This document shows, in pieces, positions 1 through 7,731 of a stretch of DNA of 41,126 nt (position 1 is its first letter; every line of letters starts with the position of its first letter). Source of the stretch: Planctomycetota bacterium (lineage in GTDB: Bacteria; Planctomycetota; Planctomycetia; Planctomycetales; Planctomycetaceae); assembly GCA_014584345.1 (NCBI GenBank), contig JACTNB010000020.1:1-41126 (forward strand). Direction: 5' to 3'. The notes below the pieces were generated by a model. It was not told where the DNA came from. It ran no database searches and worked only from the letters and a program-made list of their open reading frames with translations. Position numbers and translations under genes: made by a program.

Positions 1-3000
1 AAACGGAGCATTCACGGACCGAGCCAAGCCACCCCGACCGAGGTAGTTGTAATCGACCAGGTGGGTTGTGCCGTCGTCGTCTATGAGGGAGGCCACGCGG
101 CTGGCGGCGTCGTTCATTTCGCCGGTGGAGCCGTAATCGTAGTGCAGTTCGCGACCGTTGGGGTAGACCAGAACCATCGGCCGGACGGTGTTGTCCGCCC
201 CGTCGGCGTAGGTGTACTGGACCTTGGGAGTGGTCGCGGTATTCACAGCGTCCTCGTGCGATTGGTAATCCGTGGACAATTGGCCGAAGTCATTGTACAC
301 GAAAAGGACGTCGTTGACGATATTTCCCTGGCCGACGGCCGGATTATCGTAGGAAGTGAGGTGCTCCCGCATTCCTCGAACCTCGTAGGTCATCTCAATC
401 CGGCGAACGGCGGCGTCCACATCGGTCCCGAGCGTGGTGACCCGATCCTGAGTTTGCCGGCCGAGATTGTCGTAATCGTAGGTGTGGACCGTGCCGTTCT
501 GGTCGGTGACGGTGGTCGTCTGCTGCTGGCGATTGTAGCTGAAGAGAATGACGTCGGAAGAATCGACGGAATCGGGGTAGATTTCCTGGCGTTTGAGGAG
601 AGTGCTGGCGATGTCGGAATCGGCCAGCGTGGTGCCGTAGATGTACTGGGTAGTCTGGTCTCCCGTGACGGAATTCTCGGCAGTGATGGAAATCACATTG
701 CCATCTGGATTGTAAGCCGTGCGGACGGTGACATTTGCGTCTTCCGAGGCTTCACACAGTCCGCCGGAGGAGGAACTGGACGAAGATTGCGGATTCATTA
801 TTCTTTTGACCTCCCGCCCCAAGTCATCGAATTCCACGACCGTGACCATCCCGGCGGGGTCTACGGTTTCGGACGAATTCCCGGCCTGATCGTATTCGAG
901 GGTGGTGACCAGGATGGTGTCTGAGCGGTTGGGGATGGTGCCGGAACGGGTGAGAGCACTGCCGCCGTTGGTGCCGTAGTTGGCACTGGCGACCATGCGA
1001 CCGATGCCGTCGGTATATTGAGCCGCATACGACACTCTGGCTTTGGGGGTGGTGTCCGGGTCCTGCAGCTGGCCGGTTTGCGAGGCGGGAGCATCGTGGT
1101 AACGCTGCCGACTCCGAGTTTCGAGAACATTCGAGGCGTCGTCGTAGACCGTTTCGCTTTGCTCCAGAATGGTGTCGTCGGTGACACTGCCAGCCTCGGC
1201 GTACGTGGTTTCGTCGAGATCGTAACCGACATAACGAACGGTTGGCCGTCCGAGGCTATCGTAAGTGGTTTTCGTGAACAGGTCCGATCCTGCCGGCAGG
1301 GATTTGATGACATTCCCGGACGGATCGTACCAGGTGTTGTTGACGAGCGAATTGCCCACGGTCCCCGTGCTCGGGTCCACGCCGTATTGGAGGGTGCGAT
1401 AAACACGGTTGAGGTCGTCGTAGTCGGTTTCGCTACGGGCGATGAGGTTGCCGTTTTCGTCGGTGTCGTAACGTTCGGTTTTGATGACGCGGTTGAGGTT
1501 GTCGTAGTACACTTTTTCGTAGTAGTCGAGTTCGCCTTCGGTGGTGGTGCGGCGGTTGCGGAAGTCGTAGGTGTAGGTGGTGACGCGGGTGGTGGTGGCA
1601 TCGACGTGCTGGGTTTGTTGAGTCAGGTTGCCGTTGCCGCCGGGTTGGTTGTTGTCGTACTGGTTTGCGGAGACGACGACCATGTTGTTGCCGGTCGCAC
1701 CGCCGCCAGTGGGGTCGGTAGGGGTGGCGCCGGTGTCGTTGGTGCCGATCCAGTTCGAGAGGACCAAGCCGCGGGGGCCATACACGCCGCGGCTGATGGT
1801 GCCGCCAGGGGAGATGGTCGCAATGCGGCGTTTCATCTCGTCGTAGCGATAACTGGTCTCGGCGTAATTGACCGATTTCAGGCCGACGCCGGTGGCCGGG
1901 ATGTCGAAGTAACTTCGTTCGGAATGGACCTGACAGCATTCCGTGTACTGATATGTGTGCCAGCGGGTGTAGCTGGATTGGGCGAAGGTATCCGAGGGGA
2001 GGAGTTTGCCGGCGGTGCTGGCCCGGGTGGCCTGAATCTGTTCGCGGATGTTGCCGTTCTTGTCCACCACGCTGATGCTGACCGGATTGACCAGCGTGTA
2101 GGTATAACTGGGGGCCGATCCGGTGGCGTAGCCCTGGGCCGTGCGGGTGGTGTTCGCGGAGGCGGTCGCCTCATACACGATCCAGTTGGCCGTGCGGACG
2201 GTGGTCGGCGTGCCCCCCAGGTCGATCTGGTGAGCCGGGCCGAGCGATTGCGTGATCCGGCCCCGGTCATCGTGCTCGAAATCGGTGACGAGATTCAATC
2301 CGCCCCCCGAGGGAGTGACCCAGCCGGTTGGGTGATCGGTCTCGATGTCGGTATCGACATCCTGAATCTGCCGGACGATGGCCCCGGTGGGGATATCGTA
2401 CACCATGCGGGAGATGAAGCCCCGCTCGTCCATGCTCCAGGTGTTGTAGCCGTGGGTGTCGAAATATTCACGGCGAGTACTGGCGATGCCGGAGCCGTTT
2501 TGGGATGCGGCAATGACGGGGAGCGTGGTGACCAATTCCTGCACCTGACAGGACCCCTCGTACCAGGTGTAGTCGTAGGTGGTGACGATGGTTTCCTGGG
2601 GATCGGTGGCGGAGGGGTAACGGGTCTCTTGGGAGAGGAAATAAACGGTGTGCGTCCCGTCGGAAGAGGATGAGGAAGAAGAAGATTCGTTACAGCATTC
2701 GCAGGGGATGTATTCGAACTCGTGAGTCAGAATGGGATCTCCCAGTTGGCCTTCCTGGACACGCTCAGAAGCAACCCATCCCGTAGGGGTATGACGAGAA
2801 TAGGTCCGAATCAAGCCTGCATTGTCTCTGAGATACTGATATTCTCCATCGTCCTTATTGAGCAAATCGGCGTAGGTGTCGTCGTAGCCACTCACGGCTG
2901 CTGGAGTTGCCAACAAGGAAACGCCAGCGTTGCTGTCATACTCAAAGAATTCCACCCACTCATCGGTACCGGATTTGATCACCTTAAGCATTGTCGTCCC

Positions 3001-4605
3001 AGCATAATTGCTGTAAACAATCCGCTGGGTTCCGTCCGGCAGGGTTTCGGTGGTTTTGGTTTTCCAGTGATTGTAAGCGTCTTCGAATTCGCTGGTTTCG
3101 TACTCAAACAGAAAGGTTTCCGAGCCACCTTTCACCACTTCTTTGGTGGCACGTCTTAAGGCATCGTATTCAAAATAGTTGTCCGCATAGAGGGAAACTT
3201 GCTGATCCGTGGCGGTCAGGGGGTCAGTGATTCCGTCGGCAATCATCCGCGCATAGGCTGCCGGGTTAACAATATACTTGATGAGATGTGCCCCCTCATG
3301 GGAGTCGCTTCCAGCGCCACTGGAGGAACTCGAAGAGGAGTCATTCTGAATTGTCTTGTAATATCTGTAGTATGTTGTTCCAGTATCTTCCCAGTCTGAA
3401 CCAGTCCATTGTTGCGTGGTGACGGTTTTGAGGTCCTCCTGCCCGCCGTACTCCTCATTCCATACGTAATAAGTGTAGGTGGCACGCGAGACATTGTTCC
3501 ACGCACCCGAGTTCGTTTTTCTGCGGACGGTAACGCTGCTCAGAAGAGAATCTGCTTGCGACTTGTCGTAGGCATACAGGAATTGCTCTGTGATCGTGTC
3601 ACCACCGGACGTGTAGGTTCTTTCGACTTCCGTGAAATTGTAGGCATTCGTGTCCATGGCGGTGACTTCGATGCAGTTACCGCCGGGAGCAATCCGTTTA
3701 CGAAACATTCCTGTGAAATCGTCGAATTCGGTAATCGTTCCATCGGGTGCGTAGAGGCGATAGAGGCCGGCCTCAGTGTCCAGTTCCAGAGCATGCTTCG
3801 TACTGAAGCGAGGAACGTAAGAATTGTCCACTTTATCGAACCACAACGAACCGGAGGCTCTTCCCATGACGGTCACGGTGCCATAATAGTCCACGATCAG
3901 ATAGGGCCATTCCTCCACGTTCCAGTTGAAGCCATTCCCAATGGTTTCGTTGTTCGTCAAGCGGCTCTGAAAGGTGCGTGTGTGCCCCCAGGGTACCCCG
4001 TAACCACCCACTTCGAGGTCACGTGACCGGACGATGATTTCACCAGAGGAATAACGCACCGGATTGGCAGAAACTCGGAGTGCACCACTGCAGGAACTCT
4101 CTGTGCAGCCACCCCCTTGCTGACTGTTGGGCAGATTGCATGAATCGCCGCATCCTCCACCCAACTCACTACAGGGGACAAGTTCTCCTTTGCAATTGTA
4201 GCAAAGAGGATCTTCCGGTGGTGGTACACTGTCGGGAATCGGAATGCCGTCATAAAAATATACACCAGAAGGCGCAATGATTTCAGGGCAACAGGGCGTA
4301 CTTATTGAAAAAAATGCCCTTACGGAAAAAGGTTTACACGATTCAGGGTCTGTGTATTCGTGTGCATCGACTTGGCATGATTCATACACAGCCCCTACGA
4401 TTACAGACAGATTTTCTGGATTAGGTGGAGCTGCCAGGCAGAACACTTCCAAGGGACCTAGTTCTCCTGTGTATCCTCCTAAAACTTCATCAAACTTTAT
4501 CCTGAAGTTGTAGGAATTCTCGACTGATGTGCATTGGTCTTGGGCTCCAAACCAGAACTGAACGTTTATTATCGAAGGAACATCGTCGCAAAAATCACTA
4601 TGCAT
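1..4605 (-). CDS. RHS/YD-repeat protein, C-terminus beyond window
   Basis: One uninterrupted minus-strand frame runs from about 4605 to the left edge, giving at least 1535 residues without a stop. I translated it line by line. Residues about 181-215 hold the RHS N-terminal signature NPVRYSSGEI ... GVPWGHTRTF. After it come many YD-type repeats such as YDYDNLGRQTQ, YDSLGRP, YDQAGN and FDDLGREV. RHS proteins are large beta-shell proteins that usually end in a variable toxin tip; the tip is not visible here. The first ~180 residues are Cys-rich and have no signal peptide I can see. Poly-Ser tracts lie at 3319-3339, 2662-2685 and 766-786. The start ATG at 4605 has GAGG six bases upstream; ATG 4617 is an alternative. 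The first ~650 codons (about 2700-4600) are clearly more AT-rich than the rest. It follows the glycosyltransferase cassette in the same direction. Confidence 0.9.
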   Translation of the reverse strand, partial: MHSDFCDDVPSIINVQFWFGAQDQCTSVENSYNFRIKFDEVLGGYTGELGPLEVFCLAAPPNPENLSVIVGAVYESCQVDAHEYTDPESCKPFSVRAFFSISTPCCPEIIAPSGVYFYDGIPIPDSVPPPEDPLCYNCKGELVPCSELGGGCGDSCNLPNSQQGGGCTESSCSGALRVSANPVRYSSGEIIVRSRDLEVGGYGVPWGHTRTFQSRLTNNETIGNGFNWNVEEWPYLIVDYYGTVTVMGRASGSLWFDKVDNSYVPRFSTKHALELDTEAGLYRLYAPDGTITEFDDFTGMFRKRIAPGGNCIEVTAMDTNAYNFTEVERTYTSGGDTITEQFLYAYDKSQADSLLSSVTVRRKTNSGAWNNVSRATYTYYVWNEEYGGQEDLKTVTTQQWTGSDWEDTGTTYYRYYKTIQNDSSSSSSSGAGSDSHEGAHLIKYIVNPAAYARMIADGITDPLTATDQQVSLYADNYFEYDALRRATKEVVKGGSETFLFEYETSEFEDAYNHWKTKTTETLPDGTQRIVYSNYAGTTMLKVIKSGTDEWVEFFEYDSNAGVSLLATPAAVSGYDDTYADLLNKDDGEYQYLRDNAGLIRTYSRHTPTGWVASERVQEGQLGDPILTHEFEYIPCECCNESSSSSSSSDGTHTVYFLSQETRYPSATDPQETIVTTYDYTWYEGSCQVQELVTTLPVIAASQNGSGIASTRREYFDTHGYNTWSMDERGFISRMVYDIPTGAIVRQIQDVDTDIETDHPTGWVTPSGGGLNLVTDFEHDDRGRITQSLGPAHQIDLGGTPTTVRTANWIVYEATASANTTRTAQGYATGSAPSYTYTLVNPVSISVVDKNGNIREQIQATRASTAGKLLPSDTFAQSSYTRWHTYQYTECCQVHSERSYFDIPATGVGLKSVNYAETSYRYDEMKRRIATISPGGTISRGVYGPRGLVLSNWIGTNDTGATPTDPTGGGATGNNMVVVSANQYDNNQPGGNGNLTQQTQHVDATTTRVTTYTYDFRNRRTTTEGELDYYEKVYYDNLNRVIKTERYDTDENGNLIARSETDYDDLNRVYRTLQYGVDPSTGTVGNSLVNNTWYDPSGNVIKSLPAGSDLFTKTTYDSLGRPTVRYVGYDLDETTYAEAGSVTDDTILEQSETVYDDASNVLETRSRQRYHDAPASQTGQLQDPDTTPKARVSYAAQYTDGIGRMVASANYGTNGGSALTRSGTIPNRSDTILVTTLEYDQAGNSSETVDPAGMVTVVEFDDLGREVKRIMNPQSSSSSSSGGLCEASEDANVTVRTAYNPDGNVISITAENSVTGDQTTQYIYGTTLADSDIASTLLKRQEIYPDSVDSSDVILFSYNRQQQTTTVTDQNGTVHTYDYDNLGRQTQDRVTTLGTDVDAAVRRIEMTYEVRGMREHLTSYDNPAVGQGNIVNDVLFVYNDFGQLSTDYQSHEDAVNTATTPKVQYTYADGADNTVRPMVLVYPNGRELHYDYGSTGEMNDAASRVASLIDDDGTTHLVDYNYLGRGGLARSVNAPF

Positions 4606-4659
4606 TGTTGGCCTCATTAGTTGTGATTGAGTATTTACTGAAAAACTTATGCTTTGCAC

Positions 4660-5028
4660 CTATTGTTCGCCAACATGTGCATGTTGAGTTTCGTAATCCC
4701 CACACCCCGCGCAGCAGGCTGTCTCTTCCAGGGCTTTTCGCAGGGTGCAGCGGTCGTGGATGTTGCAGGCGAAGACTTTGATGCGGATGTTGCCGCGACA
4801 GGAGGGGCAGTCTTCCGTACCGAGTTCCTCCCCCCAATGGCGGCAGTTGTTCCGGAGTGGGGGCGACGGAGCGGGGGGGCGTTGGATCACCGTATCCCCC
4901 CGCTCAAAGGCCGCAAACCAGTCCTCGCGCCGACGGCAGAGTTCGAAGTCGTGCCGTGACTTCTGGCAACGATGCCGCTCACACCAGCCCGGGGCGGTGC
5001 ACTCACAGGTGGTCACTTTCACGTCCAT
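4660..5028 (-). CDS. Stand-alone Cys-rich tag protein (122 aa)
   Basis: I recognise no named family. The protein consists of two Cys/His modules. Module one (residues 8-31) has C8, C10, the GWC motif at 14-16, R18-H19, C21 and C31; the same pattern begins the glycosyltransferase encoded just upstream. Module two (62-109) has C62, H64, C74-x2-C77, C88-x2-H91-x2-C94, then C105, C106 and C109; a similar block lies near the start of the glycosyltransferase at 14561-16399. These look like zinc-binding knuckles (inference). The ATG at 5028 overlaps the upstream gene's stop by 10 bases and has AAGGA nine bases before it, so it is translationally coupled. Only 54 bases separate it from the RHS start. 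Its repetition of tag modules without an enzyme domain suggests an adaptor or binding role, not catalysis. Confidence 0.8.
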   Translation of the reverse strand: MDVKVTTCECTAPGWCERHRCQKSRHDFELCRRREDWFAAFERGDTVIQRPPAPSPPLRNNCRHWGEELGTEDCPSCRGNIRIKVFACNIHDRCTLRKALEETACCAGCGDYETQHAHVGEQ

Positions 5029-7061
5029 GCGGTTCGGTCCTTTTTGCTGGTCCCCTGATGCGTGGTACGCTGGAAATAAAAAATCACCAGGCGCTGATTC
5101 GCTGGTATGGTCAGCATCTGCTCCTCGACAACAACCTCCGGAAACTCCTCCAGAAGTTGCTCGACCAGCGAGCCCGGGGAAGCAGCGTTGCCACCGGTCA
5201 GGCAGAGCACCACTTTGCGTGTTCCTGCCGCCAACGCGGAGCGGAGGTCAGGCTGCCAGACGTCGCTGTCGGTTCCATTACCCCGCAGAAGGAGGGCGTC
5301 GGCTGAGATGAGTGTGGGTCTCGAAATTCGTGCCCCCGAGAAGGGAGCGACCGTACTTCCGTTTCCGTGGCTGGCCGTGTGTGGTTGGCTGGTTTCGATA
5401 GAGATCTCTTGCACCTGCGCGCAATCGGCCAGGAACTGCTGGATGCACTCCCAGGCCCGGGGATGTTCGGTCGCAGGTTTCGCCGTGGATAGGCTGGCCA
5501 CGGGGTCGGCTGGTGCGGTGTTCGCGCCGATATGCTCGCATTCGCAGTCCCAGCGAACGCGGGCCTCCCAACCGGTCTGCCTGAGCCGAGAATAAAAGGC
5601 GATATCAAAATCGGCCGGATGCCCCTGGGCCGTGAAGACGGTTTGCTGCAGCACGCTGCCCCGAACCAATGTGCAACCAAATCCGTTGCCACCGATGGAC
5701 TGCAGGCCTTGACCGGGCTGGCTCACGTGCGCGACATCGTCGATCCAGGCACAGTATCCCTCGTGATAACGACTGCGATAGGGAGCAGCGACGGAGACCA
5801 CGTCCTTCCCGAAGCCCTGCAGCAGACGCTCACAGACGTCTGCCGGAGGAATCACATCATCCTCCAGGAACCAGACGTACTCGGTATTCACGACCGAGGC
5901 AAAATGATTGTAGATCTCTGCCATGGCCTGCCGGACAGCCAGTTTGGTGGACTGTTCCCGGCGATCCTGATCCGCCAGACGGGGAGGGCCGACCTGCCTG
6001 GCCGCATAGGAGACCCGCGCGAAGGGGGACTGGCTGGCCCAGGAAGTGACGCACTGTCCAAATTCGGCATCCTGGCTGGTGTCCAGCAACTCCAGGACGA
6101 TTTGCGCGGGGGGCCAGGTTTGCCGTTCCAGGAATTCCACGGTGCGGGGCCAGATCTCCTTTCGCCCGGACAGAGCCAGGCACAGTGTGACACACTCCTG
6201 GGCCAGGCCCGCGTACAGGAAGTAATTGTGATGCTCACGGCGCATGGTCTGCATCCAGTTGTTCCCATGCTGCCGGTAGTGATAGACCGACGGCTGCTTG
6301 CAGGCCGTCCAATGACTGCGGAGCACGTGCTTCCAGAGGAACCAGTCTCCCTGGGTCAGGAAGGGATCGATGCGACGCTCAAAGACGCCCGATTGCTCCA
6401 GGGCTTCCCGGCGAACCAGGCTCCCCGCATGGATGAAATTGTCCCGCTCCAGCTCCGCCTGACTGAACTTCGAGGGATAAGACCGGTATGTGGTATCGTT
6501 GCCGAACATCTGACAATCGGAATAGACCACCCCGACCCGGTAATCCTCGAACAACGGCAGTCCCCGTTCGAGGTAGTCGGGAGAGAGCCGGTCATCGGCA
6601 TCCAGGAAACAGACGATCCCGGCACGCGTGGATTCCAAGCCCTGCCGCCGGGTTTGATGGACGTTCCGATATTCCACCCGCTCATAACGCACACCCTGGT
6701 CTGCATACTGTGCGGCCACTTCGCGGGTGTTGTCGGTGGAGGCATCGTCCACCACCACGATCTCCGTCGCAGAAACCGTTTGCCGCAGCACACTCTCCAG
6801 GCAATCTGCCAGAAAACGCCCATAGTTGTGGCAGATAATGGCGACGGCGACTTCCGGAGTGGAGAGTGTGCGGAAGCCTGCGGTTCCCGCTAGCCGGTTG
6901 GTCACGCGGGGATCCGCCGGGCGCGGCCCTTGTCCGCATTCCCACTGCGTGAAGACGCTGGGATTGAAGCGGCACAGGCGATACCAGGCCTGGTCTTTCT
7001 CGATCCCATGTCGCTGACACCAGCCAGCCGCCGGGCATTCACACGCGGTGTTGGATTTCAT
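5019..7061 (-). CDS. Two-domain glycosyltransferase (GT2 plus second GT-A-like domain) with N-terminal Cys tag
   Basis: The 680-residue product starts with the Cys tag (C7, C9, GWC at 13-15, H18, C30). A typical GT-A family 2 domain follows at about 72-300, with the nucleotide-sugar motif VVVDDASTD (102-110) and the DADD metal site (154-157). A second GT-A-like domain at about 325-545 carries FLEDDV. The last ~100 residues are a small alpha/beta region I do not recognise. The enzyme should transfer sugars from activated donors; the acceptor cannot be told. The frame is open further upstream, but ATG 7061 is chosen because AAGGAGG lies just before it and the tag begins there. It overlaps the preceding gene by 23 bases, so the two are coupled in one operon running toward the RHS gene. 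Confidence 0.88.
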   Translation of the reverse strand: MKSNTACECPAAGWCQRHGIEKDQAWYRLCRFNPSVFTQWECGQGPRPADPRVTNRLAGTAGFRTLSTPEVAVAIICHNYGRFLADCLESVLRQTVSATEIVVVDDASTDNTREVAAQYADQGVRYERVEYRNVHQTRRQGLESTRAGIVCFLDADDRLSPDYLERGLPLFEDYRVGVVYSDCQMFGNDTTYRSYPSKFSQAELERDNFIHAGSLVRREALEQSGVFERRIDPFLTQGDWFLWKHVLRSHWTACKQPSVYHYRQHGNNWMQTMRREHHNYFLYAGLAQECVTLCLALSGRKEIWPRTVEFLERQTWPPAQIVLELLDTSQDAEFGQCVTSWASQSPFARVSYAARQVGPPRLADQDRREQSTKLAVRQAMAEIYNHFASVVNTEYVWFLEDDVIPPADVCERLLQGFGKDVVSVAAPYRSRYHEGYCAWIDDVAHVSQPGQGLQSIGGNGFGCTLVRGSVLQQTVFTAQGHPADFDIAFYSRLRQTGWEARVRWDCECEHIGANTAPADPVASLSTAKPATEHPRAWECIQQFLADCAQVQEISIETSQPHTASHGNGSTVAPFSGARISRPTLISADALLLRGNGTDSDVWQPDLRSALAAGTRKVVLCLTGGNAASPGSLVEQLLEEFPEVVVEEQMLTIPANQRLVIFYFQRTTHQGTSKKDRTAWT

Positions 7062-7731
7062 CGACCTGCTCCTCCTTGAGGTGATATTCGGGTATCTCTT
7101 CCGTCTGCCAGGTCGAATCGCCGCGCCGCCAGCCCAGGTGCATGGCTCCCCCGGGTAGAACCGCGATCCGCTTCCCCTGCTGCTGCAACGCGTGCGGCGC
7201 GTCCCGACAGACCCACCAGTCGAAATCCTTGATCTGCTGGACCGGGAGCGGCCGGAACCGCTCGAATTGTTCGCTGGCAAACACCAGGCTGCAGCCCCGT
7301 TCCGAGGATTTCAAGTAAAACTCCTGCCCAGCAAGCGGGACTGTTCCCTCCGAGGGATGTTCGGGACTGTGCTGGTAACTGATCGCCCCCAGGGCTGGCT
7401 GTTGCCGCAGAGCATTCACTGCCAGCGCCACGGGGTGACGATACTCCATGTCGGCGTCGCTGATGAGCAGAAACTCATACTGGTCAGACAATGAGCGGGG
7501 GAACACTCGTTCCAGAGCCCCGTTGATGCCCAGGTTGCGGTGGAGCAGCAGGTACCCCGACACGCTGCGGTTCTGCCGAATGAGCTGGCGTGTTTCTTGC
7601 CCCGAGCCGTTGTCCACCACGCACAGATCGGCCGACAGTCCCTGCAACTGCTGTTGCAGGCTGGTGATGGTCCGTTCCAGAAATTTCGGGCGGTTCCAAC
7701 TGACGATGATCGCCAACAGATCCTGTTTCAT
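7039..7731 (-). CDS. Family 2-type glycosyltransferase (230 aa)
   Basis: A single GT-A domain beginning MKQDLLAIIVSWNRP, with CVVDNGSGQETR (sugar-nucleotide binding) and LLISDADMEY as the DxD-type metal motif. A DFDWWVCRDAP segment near the end fits the acceptor-side region of GT2 enzymes. It is short and has no Cys tag. The frame stays open upstream, but ATG 7731 overlaps the preceding stop as ATGA and has AGGAGGGAG immediately before it, which fixes the start. It is translationally coupled to genes on both sides. Substrate unknown; presumably it extends the same glycan as its neighbours. Confidence 0.87.
   Translation of the reverse strand: MKQDLLAIIVSWNRPKFLERTITSLQQQLQGLSADLCVVDNGSGQETRQLIRQNRSVSGYLLLHRNLGINGALERVFPRSLSDQYEFLLISDADMEYRHPVALAVNALRQQPALGAISYQHSPEHPSEGTVPLAGQEFYLKSSERGCSLVFASEQFERFRPLPVQQIKDFDWWVCRDAPHALQQQGKRIAVLPGGAMHLGWRRGDSTWQTEEIPEYHLKEEQVDEIQHRV

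Noticed and set aside
1018..2673. Long plus-strand frame of 551 codons
   Set aside because: It is antisense to the RHS gene; its Val/Gly/Asp-rich text has no fold signature, whereas the minus strand gives clear YD repeats.
5532..6893. Plus-strand frame of 453 codons
   Set aside because: Antisense to a clear two-domain glycosyltransferase; no recognisable motifs.
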